28,695 nt of DNA, taken from positions 1 to 28,695 of the forward strand of contig JBGAIO010000025.1 in the NCBI GenBank assembly GCA_044225415.1, read 5' to 3'. Below are positions 14,707 to 24,146 of this stretch, in pieces. Source of the stretch: JALORV01 sp044225415 (lineage in GTDB: Bacteria > Pseudomonadota > Gammaproteobacteria > Burkholderiales > Burkholderiaceae_F). The notes under the pieces are model-generated. The model had not been told where the DNA came from. It ran no database searches and was given only the letters and a program-made list of their open reading frames with translations. The first letter of the stretch is position 1. Each line of letters opens with the position of its first letter. The position numbers and the translations under genes were made by a program.

Positions 14707-15888
14707 TCATTCCCGCGCCGCACGCCGCGCATCCTCGAGCTTGAGCCGCTGCTTCGCGCTCCAGCCGCCGCCGGTGAGCGCGGCGGCCATCAGCCAGAAC
14801 GCGGCGCCCGCGCCGAGCACGGAACCGAAGGCGCCGAGCACCAGCGGCAGCGTCACCTGCGAACTGTTCATGATCAGCGAGCGCAGTCCCAGGGCTTCGC
14901 CGACGCGGCCGTGCGGCGAGCGATCGTGCAGCAGCGACATCACGTTCGGCTGCGCCGAGCCGAGTCCCAGACCGAGCAGGAAAGCCACCGCCATCAAGGG
15001 CGCCATCGAGTGGAAGAACGGCATCAGGCCGAAGGCCAGCGCCGCCACGACCAGCGTGAAGACCAGTACCTGCCACTCATGATAACGGCGCGACAGCGCG
15101 GGCATCGCGAGGCGGATCACGAAGGTCGCCGCGCCGAACGCGCCCAGCACCAGGCCGATCTGCGAGGCGCTGAGGCCGATGTGGGTGCCGTAGATCGGGA
15201 TCAGGAACGACTGCACGTCCCACGCCATCGAGATCAGGCCGCTGACGATCAGCACGGCGCGGATGTCGGGATGGCGCAGCAGTTCGAAGGCGTCGGTCGC
15301 AGCGGCGGGCTGCGCGGGTACTTCGTGCGGCGGAAAGCGGTTGCGCACGACCCACAGCGCGGTGAGCGTGGTCGCCAGCAGGGCGAACAGCACGCCGAAG
15401 GTGGCGCGATGGCCGATGGCGTCGATCAGGAAGCCGCTGACCACCGGCGCCACCAGGCCCGACGTCGAGAAGCCCAGCGCCAGCACCGAGAACGCCGCCG
15501 GGCGCCGCGCGGGATCGGCCGCGACCCCGACCAGGTGCTGCACGGTCATCTGCACGCACATGAAGCCGGTGCCGAGCAGCGCGGCGGCGACCAGCAGCGG
15601 CGCGACGTCGGCCGTGGCATACGGAAACACCGCGGGCAGCAACGCACCCAGCGTCATCAACGTGCCGCCGACCAGCAGCGGCCGGAACGACCCGACGCGA
15701 TCGAGCCACTTTCCCGCGCGCACGGCCAGCAGTGCGGGCACCAGCGCGAACAGCGCCATCACCACACCGACCGTGAAGGCCGACGAGCGATTCGCCAGCG
15801 CGTACAGCGACGAGGTCATGCGCGCGGACGAGAACGCGGTGTGCGCCAGCACGGTGAACGCGATGATGTGCGGCAGGCGGATCATCAT
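14707..15888 (-). CDS. MFS transporter
   Basis: This 393-residue protein has about 12 hydrophobic helices, an MFS-like 'GKWLDRVGSFRPLLVGG' loop (motif A position) between helices 2 and 3, and a central cytoplasmic loop ('NRFPPHEVPAQPAAATDAF'). The substrate cannot be read from sequence. ATG 15888 overlaps the stop of the EamA gene (ATGA), showing translational coupling; a second ATG follows directly at 15885. It is 27 nt upstream of chaC, and the EamA-MFS-chaC-pdxH set looks like one operon. Confidence 0.88.
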   Translation of the reverse strand: MMIRLPHIIAFTVLAHTAFSSARMTSSLYALANRSSAFTVGVVMALFALVPALLAVRAGKWLDRVGSFRPLLVGGTLMTLGALLPAVFPYATADVAPLLVAAALLGTGFMCVQMTVQHLVGVAADPARRPAAFSVLALGFSTSGLVAPVVSGFLIDAIGHRATFGVLFALLATTLTALWVVRNRFPPHEVPAQPAAATDAFELLRHPDIRAVLIVSGLISMAWDVQSFLIPIYGTHIGLSASQIGLVLGAFGAATFVIRLAMPALSRRYHEWQVLVFTLVVAALAFGLMPFFHSMAPLMAVAFLLGLGLGSAQPNVMSLLHDRSPHGRVGEALGLRSLIMNSSQVTLPLVLGAFGSVLGAGAAFWLMAAALTGGGWSAKQRLKLEDARRAARE

Positions 15889-16820
15889 CGCTGCGCTCCG
15901 GAGTCCGCAGTCGGCTCCGCTGCCGGTGCCGGCGGCGCCCGGCGCGCGATGGCCACCAGGGCCACGCCCGCGCAGGTGACCGCGATGCCCAGCGTCGTCA
16001 GCAGCGTCGGGCGCACGCCGAACATCGCCCACTCGAGCGCGACCGCGATGATCGGTGTCAGGTAGAGCAGGCTGGTGACGCGCGTGGCCTGGCCACGCCG
16101 CATCAGCGTGTGCAGCGCGTTGACGGCAAAGATCGACGCGAACACGACCAGGAAGGCGATGCTGCCCAGCAGCGGCCAGGACGGCGTGAAGGTGAAGCCT
16201 TCGACGATCAGCGCCAGCGGTGCCAGCGTGGCCAGCGTCGCGATGAACTGGACGGCACCGGCGGCGCGCAGGTCGACGGCGGGGCAGAAGCGGCGCTGGT
16301 ACAGGGTGCCCGCGGTGATCGCGGCCAGCGCGACGGTCACCGCGAACAATGCCGGCCAGGCGAGCGCGCGCACGTCCACCTTGTGCCACACCACCAGCGC
16401 CACGCCCAGCAGGCCGAGGCCGATGCCCAGCCACTGCGGCGGGCGCAGCCGTTCGCCGAGCAGCGGTGCGGCGATCAGCGCGGTGACCAGCGGCTGCAGC
16501 GCGAGGATCAGTGCGGCCACGCCCGCCGACATGCCGAGGTATTGCGCGTAGTGGCTGCCGCCGAGGTTGATCGCATGCATCAGCAGGCCCGCGACGATCA
16601 CATGGCCGAGCAGGCGCCCGCGCGGCCACGCGGGCCGCGCCAGCAGCGCGAGCGGCAGCACGAGCAGGGTGCCGAATGCGAAGCGCAGCGTGAGGAAGGT
16701 GAAAGGCGGTGCGTACTGCAGGCCCACCTTGGTCGCGAGATAGCCCGAACCCCAGACGGTGACGAAGAACCACGCCAGCCAGCGGCTCGACGAGCTTGTA
16801 TGCGCAGGATTCACCTGCAT
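15885..16820 (-). CDS. EamA-family (DMT) transporter
   Basis: This 311-residue protein has ten hydrophobic helices in two EamA repeats. The first begins 'WLAWFFVTVWGSGYLATKVGL'; the second covers 'ALFAVTVALAAITAGTLYQRRF' to the end, with the typical 'LLYLTPIIAVALEW' block. DMT/EamA exporters move metabolites such as amino acids or nucleosides out of the cell. The substrate here is unknown. The ATG at 16820 makes it the first gene of the minus-strand operon, divergent from ahpC. Confidence 0.9.
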   Translation of the reverse strand: MQVNPAHTSSSSRWLAWFFVTVWGSGYLATKVGLQYAPPFTFLTLRFAFGTLLVLPLALLARPAWPRGRLLGHVIVAGLLMHAINLGGSHYAQYLGMSAGVAALILALQPLVTALIAAPLLGERLRPPQWLGIGLGLLGVALVVWHKVDVRALAWPALFAVTVALAAITAGTLYQRRFCPAVDLRAAGAVQFIATLATLAPLALIVEGFTFTPSWPLLGSIAFLVVFASIFAVNALHTLMRRGQATRVTSLLYLTPIIAVALEWAMFGVRPTLLTTLGIAVTCAGVALVAIARRAPPAPAAEPTADSGAQR

Positions 16821-16929
16821 ATTTTTGCAGAGATGCAGTGAAGCCCCGATTCGTCATCGGCAAACGTGATGGAAGCGTTCGCGTTTCCCGATGAAATCTG
16901 CGTCTATCGGCCGATTAGGGAATATGAAT

Positions 16930-16959
16930 TTGATGCGCTGCACAGCCGGCCAATAAAAT
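16930..16959 (+). promoter_or_regulatory. Candidate sigma-70 promoter of ahpC
   Basis: TTGATG (16930-16935) and TAAAAT (16954-16959) are spaced by 18 nt in an AT-rich stretch 50 nt before the ahpC start. A 10-bp palindrome ATCGGCCGAT (16906-16915) lies just upstream. OxyR control would be expected for this gene but no clear OxyR motif was identified. Confidence 0.4.
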
Positions 16960-17009
16960 TGCCCTATCGCTCTTCGAATCCTCCTCTTCAACAGCAAAGG
17001 AAGTCTCTG

Positions 17010-17573
17010 ATGTCGATCATCAACACCCAGGTTCAGCCGTTCAAGGTCAACGCGTACCACAACGGCAAGTTCATCGAAGTCACCGACCAGAGCCTGAAGG
17101 GCAAGTGGTCGGTGCTGATCTTCATGCCGGCGGCGTTCACCTTCAACTGCCCGACGGAAGTCGAAGACGCGGCGGACAACTACCACCTGTTCAAGTCGCT
17201 CGGCGCCGAGGTCTACATCGTCACGACCGACACGCACTTCGCGCACAAGGTGTGGCACGAGACCAGCCCCGCGGTCGGCAAGTCGAAGTTCCCGCTGATC
17301 GGCGACCCGACGCACGTGCTGGCCAACATGTTCGGCGTGCTGATTCCGGAAGAAGGCCTGGCGCTGCGCGGCACCTTCGTCATCAATCCCGACGGCGTGG
17401 TCAAGACCGCCGAAGTGCACGACAACAGCATCGCGCGTGACGTCAAGGAAACGCTGCGCAAGCTGCAGGCCGCGCAGTACGTCGCGAAGAACCCCGGCCA
17501 GGTCTGCCCGGCCAAGTGGCAGGAAGGCGCGAAGGCGCTGACCCCGTCGCTCGATCTCGTCGGCAAGATCTGA
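17010..17573 (+). CDS. ahpC: Alkyl hydroperoxide reductase peroxidase subunit AhpC
   Basis: This 187-residue 2-Cys peroxiredoxin has the peroxidatic Cys47 in 'PAAFTFNCPTEVED' and resolving Cys166 in 'GQVCPAKW', the same numbering as typical AhpC (187 residues). It reduces H2O2 and organic hydroperoxides and is itself re-reduced by AhpF, encoded 76 nt downstream. I chose ATG 17010 because AAAGGAAG precedes it; the frame extends upstream but that part is not conserved-looking. It is divergent from the EamA operon. Confidence 0.97.
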   Translation: MSIINTQVQPFKVNAYHNGKFIEVTDQSLKGKWSVLIFMPAAFTFNCPTEVEDAADNYHLFKSLGAEVYIVTTDTHFAHKVWHETSPAVGKSKFPLIGDPTHVLANMFGVLIPEEGLALRGTFVINPDGVVKTAEVHDNSIARDVKETLRKLQAAQYVAKNPGQVCPAKWQEGAKALTPSLDLVGKI

Positions 17574-17596
17574 TCGTCGCCGACGACGCAGCATCC

Positions 17597-17619
17597 CCCG
17601 CCGGCGCTGCGCCGGCGGG
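17597..17619 (+). terminator. Intercistronic hairpin between ahpC and ahpF
   Basis: A perfect 10-bp GC stem (CCCGCCGGCG / CGCCGGCGGG) with a 3-nt loop is followed by ATTTCAT. It could be an attenuator or an RNA-stabilising stem that lowers ahpF output relative to ahpC. Confidence 0.55.
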
Positions 17620-17649
17620 ATTTCATCCGCAACGCCGCTGGACACTCAC

Positions 17650-19254
17650 ATGCTGGACGAATCGCTCAGGCAGCAACTCGCTGCCTACCTGCAACGCCTG
17701 ACCCGCGCCGTCGACATCGTCGCGTCGCTCGACGAGCGCGACGCGTCGCGCGAAATGCGCGAGCTGCTCGACGAGATCGCCGCGCTGCATCCGCTGATCC
17801 GCGTGCGCCATGACGGCGACGATGTGCGCCGTCCGTCGTTCTCGATCAGCGCGGCCGGCCAGGACATGGGCGTGCGCTTCGCCGCGATCCCGATGGGCCA
17901 CGAGTTCACGTCGCTGGTGCTGGCGCTGCTGCAGGCCGGCGGGCATCCGCCGAAGGTCGAGCAGGAAGTCATCGAGCAGATCCGCGCGCTCGACGGCGAC
18001 TTCAGGTTCGAGACCTACATGTCCCTGACCTGCCACAACTGTCCCGACGTCGTGCAGGCGCTGAATCTGCTGGCGGTGCTCAATCCGCGCATCCGACACG
18101 TCGCCATCGACGGTGCGCTGTTCCAGGACGAGGTCGAGTCGCGGCAGATCATGGCGGTGCCGATGATCTTCCTGAACGGCCAGCCCTTCGGCTCGGGCCG
18201 CATGGAGATCGGCGAAATCCTCGCGAAGATCGACACCGGCGCGGCCGCGCGCGACGCGAGGAAGCTGGCCGCCAAGGACGTGTTCGACGTGCTGGTCATC
18301 GGCGGCGGGCCGGCGGGCGCGGCTGCAGCCGTGTACGCGGCGCGCAAGGGCATCCGCACCGGCATCGTGGCCGAGCGCGTCGGCGGCCAGACGCTGGACA
18401 CGCTGGGCATCGAGAACTTCATCTCGGTGCTGGAGACGCAGGGGCCGACCTTTGCCGCGGCGCTGGAAGCGCATGCGCGCCAGTACGACGTGGACATCAT
18501 GGGCGGCCAGCGCGTCGAATCGCTGGCACCTGCCGCTGGCGTCGGTGGAGCTTCGACCGTGACGCTCGCCAACGGCGCGCAGCTGCAGGGACGCACCGTC
18601 ATCCTGACCACCGGCGCGCGCTGGCGCAACGTCAACGTGCCCGGCGAGCAGGAGTATCGCAACAAGGGCGTGGCCTACTGCCCGCACTGCGACGGTCCGC
18701 TGTACAAGGGCCGCAGGGTCGCGGTGATCGGCGGCGGCAACTCGGGCGTCGAGGCGGCGATCGATCTCGCCGGCATCGTCGAACACGTGACGCTGATCGA
18801 GTTCGCCGAGCAGCTCAAGGCCGACGCCGTGCTGGTCGCCCGGCTGCAGAGCCTGCCGAACGTCACGATCCACACCAATGCTCAGACGATGGAGATCGAG
18901 GGCGACGGCCAGAAGGTGACCGGCCTGCGCTACAAGGATCGCGCCACCGGCGCCGAGCGTCGCGTCGAACTGGCCGGCGTGTTCGTGCAGATCGGCCTGG
19001 TGCCGAACACCGAGTGGCTGCGCGGCGTGGTGGACCTGACGAAGTATGGCGAGATCATCGTCGACGCGCGCGGCGCCACCAACGTGCCTGGCGTGTTCGC
19101 TGCGGGCGACGTCACGACGACGCCGTACAAGCAGATCATCATTGCGGCGGGTGAGGGCGCGAAGGCGGCGCTGTCAGCCTTCGATCACCTGATCCGGCAC
19201 GCGGCCAACGCCGACGTCGGCGCGAGCGATCAGACGCGGCTGCAGGCCGCCTGA
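17650..19254 (+). CDS. ahpF: Alkyl hydroperoxide reductase subunit F
   Basis: This 534-residue protein has an N-terminal double-thioredoxin-fold domain with Cys128-HN-Cys131, an FAD-binding GGGPAG (218-223), a redox centre Cys344-PH-Cys347 in 'AYCPHCDGPL', an NAD(P)H-binding GGGNSG (361-366), and a C-terminal FAD motif 'GVFAAGDVTTTPYKQIIIAAGEGAKAA'. Electrons flow from NADH through FAD and the two CxxC pairs to AhpC. Length and domain order match AhpF. The ATG at 17650 follows the ahpC-ahpF hairpin; the pair is likely one operon with an attenuated second gene. Confidence 0.97.
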   Translation: MLDESLRQQLAAYLQRLTRAVDIVASLDERDASREMRELLDEIAALHPLIRVRHDGDDVRRPSFSISAAGQDMGVRFAAIPMGHEFTSLVLALLQAGGHPPKVEQEVIEQIRALDGDFRFETYMSLTCHNCPDVVQALNLLAVLNPRIRHVAIDGALFQDEVESRQIMAVPMIFLNGQPFGSGRMEIGEILAKIDTGAAARDARKLAAKDVFDVLVIGGGPAGAAAAVYAARKGIRTGIVAERVGGQTLDTLGIENFISVLETQGPTFAAALEAHARQYDVDIMGGQRVESLAPAAGVGGASTVTLANGAQLQGRTVILTTGARWRNVNVPGEQEYRNKGVAYCPHCDGPLYKGRRVAVIGGGNSGVEAAIDLAGIVEHVTLIEFAEQLKADAVLVARLQSLPNVTIHTNAQTMEIEGDGQKVTGLRYKDRATGAERRVELAGVFVQIGLVPNTEWLRGVVDLTKYGEIIVDARGATNVPGVFAAGDVTTTPYKQIIIAAGEGAKAALSAFDHLIRHAANADVGASDQTRLQAA

Positions 19255-19281
19255 GCGCGACTTGCCGGCGGCGCGCGCGGG

Positions 19282-20274
19282 CTACTGCGGCTGGTAGCCG
19301 CTGTCGCGGATGATGCGGGCCCAGGTGTCGCGATACGCGCGCTCGCGCTGCGCGAGCACCGGCTGCGACATCGGCATGACCGTGAGTCCCCAGCCGGTCA
19401 GCTTCGCATGCACCGCGGGCTGTGCGACAACTTTCATCAGCGCGGCCGCGAAGCGATCGATGCTCGCCTGCGGCGTGCCGGCCGGCGCATAGAACGCGTA
19501 ATACGGCACGTCCTCGAAACCGGCGAGGCCGAGCTCCGCGAAGGTCGGTACGTCGGGCAGTGCAGCCTGACGCTGGCCGCCGAGCACCGCGACGACGTGC
19601 AGCTTGCCCGCGCGATGGTTCTCGATGAACTCGGGCACCGAACCGATGCCTGCGGGAATCTGACCGCTCAGCATGTCGGCGATCATCGGCGCGCTGCCGC
19701 GATAAGGCACCGCGACCAGGTCGAGCGCGAACTTCCGCGCGATGACGCTGACCAGGAACTCGGGCACGGATGCCGGTGCCGGTACGCCGACCGCAGACTG
19801 GCCGCCGCGGCTGCGGATCGCGCCGACGTAGTCGCCGAAGCTCGTGCGCACGCCCTTGTCCCACGCGGTCGGCGACAGCGCGAGCGCATTGACGAAGGTC
19901 GCGAAGCCCGCCACCGGCACGAAGTCGCGCGACGGATCGAAGCCCGGGTTCTTCACCACCAGCGGCAGGATCGAGATCGTGTGGTCGTGCGAGATGAAGA
20001 AGGTCGTGCCGTCGGGCGCGGCCGCCTTCAGCGCCTGCGCCGCGATCTGGCCGCCGGCGCCCGGCCGGTTGTCGACGATGACCGGCACGCCGAGCTCGTC
20101 CTTCAGCCCATCGGCGAGCAGGCGAGCGATCGAGTCGGTGCCGCCGCCGGGCGGAAAGCCGACGAGGATGCGCACGGGCGTCGCGGCGTGGGCGGGTACA
20201 CACATCGCGGCCAGCGCAAGCAGCGCGCCAACGACGCGCAGCCACCGCGTTCCGATCACCCGCTCGAGTTTCAC
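19282..20274 (-). CDS. Bug-type (TctC-like) tripartite tricarboxylate transporter receptor
   Basis: This 330-residue protein has a signal peptide (residues 1-30, ending 'AHA') and the Bug family core: 'VRILVGFPPGGGTDSIARLLADGL', 'VPVIVDNRPGAGGQIAAQAL', 'VPYRGSAPMIADMLSGQI' and 'AALPDVPTFAELGL'. These periplasmic proteins bind carboxylates or similar small anions. No TctA/TctB membrane subunits are nearby, so it is an orphan receptor, a very common state in Burkholderiales. It is convergent with ahpF (27-nt gap). The ligand is unknown. Confidence 0.93.
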   Translation of the reverse strand: MKLERVIGTRWLRVVGALLALAAMCVPAHAATPVRILVGFPPGGGTDSIARLLADGLKDELGVPVIVDNRPGAGGQIAAQALKAAAPDGTTFFISHDHTISILPLVVKNPGFDPSRDFVPVAGFATFVNALALSPTAWDKGVRTSFGDYVGAIRSRGGQSAVGVPAPASVPEFLVSVIARKFALDLVAVPYRGSAPMIADMLSGQIPAGIGSVPEFIENHRAGKLHVVAVLGGQRQAALPDVPTFAELGLAGFEDVPYYAFYAPAGTPQASIDRFAAALMKVVAQPAVHAKLTGWGLTVMPMSQPVLAQRERAYRDTWARIIRDSGYQPQ

Positions 20275-20429
20275 ATGCTGCTCCGCTGCACCTTCCCACT
20301 CTGGATTATCGCCGCGCGGGCACGTCCGATCCGGTTCGCCACCTGATCATTGTCAGGAAACCCGACAGTGGACGATTGCAGAAGACCGTACCTAAAATGA
20401 GTGATCTCAATTGGGTGCTGGAGCCATCG

Positions 20430-21116
20430 ATGTCGAATCGAACGATGTCGCAACGCATGAGCGATTGCGTTGCCCGCTGGCTCTCGGCGGCTGTAGTGGC
20501 GTTCGCTGCGCTGGCCGCGGCACCTGCACATGCGATCTACTACGTCGGAGACTGGGATCCTGCCTTCGGCAGCGACTTCCCGGAACTCGGATGGCGTGGA
20601 CAGGCGAAGTTCTTCGTGCCGGATGCCTGCCTCGCCATCGATGGGTGGGTGTTCAACGGCAACGCATGCTCGGGTCTGGGCATGCAACTCGTCAGCGCCG
20701 AGGTCGAGTTCTACAAGCTGAGCGATCCCACCAACACGGCGTTCCAGGAGACTCTGCAGTTCGACGTGGCGTCGTCGGCGGTGGTCGCCATGGAGCTCGA
20801 GGATGGCCATCTGACCGGCGTGCTGGGCAGTTTCCTGTATTCGCGGCCGTCGACACTGCCGATCGCCGGTGGCCCGTACACCGACTTCGTGCTGTTCTTC
20901 GAGATCGATCTCGCTCGCCTGTTCTACGTGTCGTCGCCGCCGGACGAGCATCCGACGGCCGGCTTCAGCGAGCGTCACCCGGCCGACGGCAGTCCATTCA
21001 TCAACTTCCGGACCGTACCCGAGCCGGGCGTCGTCGGCCTGCTGTCGGCAGCGATGCTCGGCCTGGTGCTCCTTCGCGCCGCGCGCCGGCGGCGCGAAGC
21101 GCCTCGCAGTCGCTGA
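20430..21116 (+). CDS. PEP-CTERM sorting-domain protein
   Basis: This 228-residue protein has a signal peptide (residues 1-35, ending 'AHA') and ends in VPEP (196-199), a hydrophobic helix 'GVVGLLSAAMLGLVLL' and an Arg-rich tail. That is the tripartite PEP-CTERM signal, recognised by exosortase EpsH/XrtA. The middle part has no recognised domain. I chose ATG 20430 because GGAG precedes it and it gives a standard signal peptide; in-frame ATGs at 20397 and 20445 are alternatives. PEP-CTERM proteins are thought to be processed and displayed at the cell surface, usually in exopolysaccharide-producing species. No exosortase is in the window. Confidence 0.9.
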   Translation: MSNRTMSQRMSDCVARWLSAAVVAFAALAAAPAHAIYYVGDWDPAFGSDFPELGWRGQAKFFVPDACLAIDGWVFNGNACSGLGMQLVSAEVEFYKLSDPTNTAFQETLQFDVASSAVVAMELEDGHLTGVLGSFLYSRPSTLPIAGGPYTDFVLFFEIDLARLFYVSSPPDEHPTAGFSERHPADGSPFINFRTVPEPGVVGLLSAAMLGLVLLRAARRRREAPRSR

Positions 21117-21120
21117 TCGC

Positions 21121-21143
21121 AGCGCGCATGGCTGCGCGCTTTT
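21121..21143 (+). terminator. Rho-independent terminator of the PEP-CTERM gene
   Basis: An 8-bp stem (AGCGCGCA / TGCGCGCT) with loop TGGC ends in TTTT, just after the stop codon. It also lies 14 nt from the 3' end of the convergent regulator gene. Confidence 0.75.
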
Positions 21144-21156
21144 CGTAGACCTCGTT

Positions 21157-23990
21157 TCAGCTGCGGACTTCCGCAGCAGGCAATACCGCCTGTGCGTCCG
21201 CGCTGCGCAGCGCCTGGCGCAGTGCTTCCTCGATGTCCCACGGCTGCTCGTCGCTTGATGCTGCGGCCTCCGCGACGCCCGCCAACGGCTGCAGCCGTGC
21301 CGCCAGCAGAGCCAGGCGTTCGCGTTCGAGCGGCGGCGGCGGCAGCTGCATGCGCAGGCGCGCGCGCGTGGTGGCGTCGAGCAGGCGTGCTGCGAGCACC
21401 GCGTCCCCGCGGCGCTCCGCAAGTTCGGCATAGTCCTCGATTCCCGCGACCAGCGCGTCCCACATTTCGAGCGAGCGGAACGCCGGCAGTGCCAGCACCA
21501 GCCGCGCCTGGGCGCTCGCGCCGTTGTCGGCCATCTCGCAGCGTGCCAACCAACGCAGTGCGTTGGCTTCACCGCGCCGATCGGCCGCCTCGCGGCACAG
21601 TGACAACGAGCGCCGGCACCATAGCTGTGCCTGCGTGCCATCGCCCACGCGGTATGCGAGTTCCGCAGCGAGCAATTCACATTCGCCCTCGAGTTCGAGG
21701 TACCGCCTCTCGCGCGCGATGGCCAGGCTCTGCTCCAGATGCATGTGTGCCTTGGCAGCATCGCCCTGCCACGCGGCGATCTGTGCCAGGTGCAGCAGGG
21801 CAATCGCTTCGCCGGAGCGATCGCCAAGTCGGCGGAAGGTCTGCAATGCTTCCTGCTCACTGGCGGCCGCGGCGTCTGCATCCCCGGCCTGGAGCCGCGC
21901 GACAGACAACGTCGACAATGTCGCAGCGATCTCCACCGCATTGCCGCGCGCTCGTCGCAGTGTCAGGCACTCCTCGAGCAGGCGCCGCGCTTCCGCATGG
22001 TCGCTCTGCGCATCGGCGAGCGTTGCCGCCACATAAAGGCCGAAGGCGTGCGCCTGGTCGTCTGCCTGCACGGCAGGCAGCGCCAGCGCCGCACGCGTGA
22101 GCACCATGCCTTCGGGCGTGTAGCCGCGCAATGTCCAGAACGCCAGCAGCGCATTGCACATCTTCATTGCGATCAGCGGATCCACCGCGCCGCCGAGCGC
22201 ATGCGTGAAGGCCGCACGCACATTGTCGAGATCGGTCTCCAGCCGCTGGATCCACTCGGCCTGCTCCGCGCCGCGCATGCCGTTGCGCGCCTGCTTGGTC
22301 AGCGTGAAGAACTGCTCGCAGTGGCGCGCCGCCGTCGTTGCCTCTTCGTCGGACTCGCGCAGCTTCTCGCGCGCATAGTCGCGCAGCGTCTCCAGCATGC
22401 GATAGCGGCCGCCATCGTCGGCCTCGACGAACTGCACCAGCGACTTCTCCACCAGCGAGGACAGCAGGTCCAGCACGTCTTCATCGAGCGGCTCGAAGCC
22501 GCAGACCGCGCCGGCCGCGGCGAGGTCGAAGCCGCCGATGAACACCCCCAGCCGGCGGAACAGCGTCTGTTCGTCGGCATTCAGCAGGTCGTAGGACCAG
22601 TCGACCAGGCCACGCAGCGTCTGCTGGCGCGCCTGCAGCACGCTTGCGCCGCCGGTGAGCACGCGGTAGCGGTCCTTCAGGCGCGCGTTGATGTCGGCGA
22701 CCGGCAGCACGCGTACGCGCGCGGCGGCCAGCTCCAGCGCCAGCGGAATGCCCTCGAGACGAGCCACGAGTTCGGCGACCGCCGGCGCGTGCGCCGCATC
22801 CAGCGAGAACGACGGCCGGTGCTGCTGCGCGCGTGCGACGAAGAGCTGCACGGCCGGCGAGTGCAGCAGCGCGGCGACGCTGGCGTCTTGCGCGGGCAAC
22901 GGCAGCGGCCGCAGCGGCAGCGCCTGCTCGCCGGGTACGTGCAGCGCCTCGCGGCTCGATGCGACGATGCGCACGAAGGGCGCCGCCTTCAGCACTGCAC
23001 TGGCGAAGGCCGCCGAAGCCTGCAGCAGATGCTCGCAGTTGTCGAGCACGATCAATGTGTGCCGGCTCTTCAGGTGCGTGCACACCGACTGCAGCGTGGC
23101 GCGACCCGGCTCGGGCTGCACGCCCATCACCTGCGCGGCTTCCGCAGCCACCAGCGCCGAATCGCGCAGCGGTGAAAGGTCCAGGAACCACACGCCGTCG
23201 GGATAGCGATGAATCTCCTCGGCCGCGACCCGCAATGCCAGCCGCGTCTTGCCCAGTCCGCCCATGCCAAGCAGCGTCAGCAGGCGGGTGCTCGCCAGCA
23301 TCGTGCGCGCTGTCGCGATCTCGGCCTCGCGTCCGACGAACGAAGTCGCCTGGTGCGGCAGGTTGTGCGGAATGTCGCGCACTGGCAGCCACCACTCGGC
23401 GGTCCTGACGACGCGATGCGCTTTCTCGGAATCCTCGAGCGGCTGCGGCTCGGCATTGAGCGCACCGTTGGTCGCGTTCAGCGCCTCGAAGATCTCCAGC
23501 GGTTCGGCCACTCCCTTGACGACCCAGTGGCCGTGCGAATGCATGGCCAGCCCGAGGACGTGCAGTGCGTCGCGGGCTTCAGCGCTCAGCAGAGTCTGGC
23601 CGCCGCAGGCCAGCGCCATGATGCGGGCGGTGGTGGGCTTGGCGAGTCCGTCGACCTCGACGGGCTTGGCGCCGCGCGCGATGTCGACCGCCGAGTTCTC
23701 GCGCAGGATCACGGCGCCGATGCAGCCCGGCGCGTGCGGCGAGTGGAATCTCCAGCGCCGCGAGCGCGCGGTGATAGGCCTGCGCGTAGCCCAGCGCCGC
23801 CGCTGCGCCGTCGAACAGCATCAGCATGCCGTCGGTCTTGTCGATCGCGGCCGCCGTGCGCCTGCAGCAGATCGCGTGCGACGCGGTCGTGCGCAGCCCA
23901 TGCCTGCGCCATGCGATCGTCGCCGATGCTGGCTGCGAGCTGGGTGCTGTCGACGACGTCGGTCAGCAGCAACGCTCTGACTTCGCTCAT
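21157..23990 (-). pseudogene. Cyclase-like/NB-ARC-type ATPase/TPR-like regulator, N-terminal domain split by two frameshifts
   Basis: From ATG 23990 the protein reads 'MSEVRALLLTDVVDSTQL', the start of a class III cyclase homology domain, then changes frame near 23848 to 'IDKTDGMLMLFDGAAAALGY' and near 23719 to 'GAVILRENSAVDIARGAKPVEVDG'. The last frame runs unbroken for about 850 residues: 'GMGGLGKTRLAL' (Walker A), 'LIVLDNCEHLL' (Walker B), winged-helix-like and helical-repeat regions. This matches large signal-transducing ATPases with an N-terminal, often degenerate, cyclase domain; no C-terminal helix-turn-helix is visible. The usual cyclase V-N-x-A-A-R region is replaced by 'GLAKPTTARIM', so catalytic activity is doubtful. 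The two shifts could be sequencing errors or decay. Confidence 0.75.
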
Positions 23991-24146
23991 GGGAGTGGGC
24001 CGCCTGCCGGCGTGCAGGCGCACGCACCGGACAGGCGCGCAGTGTACAGGCAGCGCCGCCGGATCGCTGCCCGCCAGGAACCAGGACCGTGCAGGCGCTG
24101 CGCCTGGCCTTGCGGATCAGCAGCAGCGGAACCTTGCTCTGCGCCA

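Noticed and set aside
16861..17009. OxyR binding site upstream of ahpC
   Set aside because: Expected from the gene's biology, but no ATAG/CTAT-type spaced repeat could be seen; only a short palindrome is present.
20339..20400. Possible sigma-54 promoter before the PEP-CTERM gene
   Set aside because: The GG and GC elements present (near TGGACGATTGCA) are too close together for a -24/-12 promoter.
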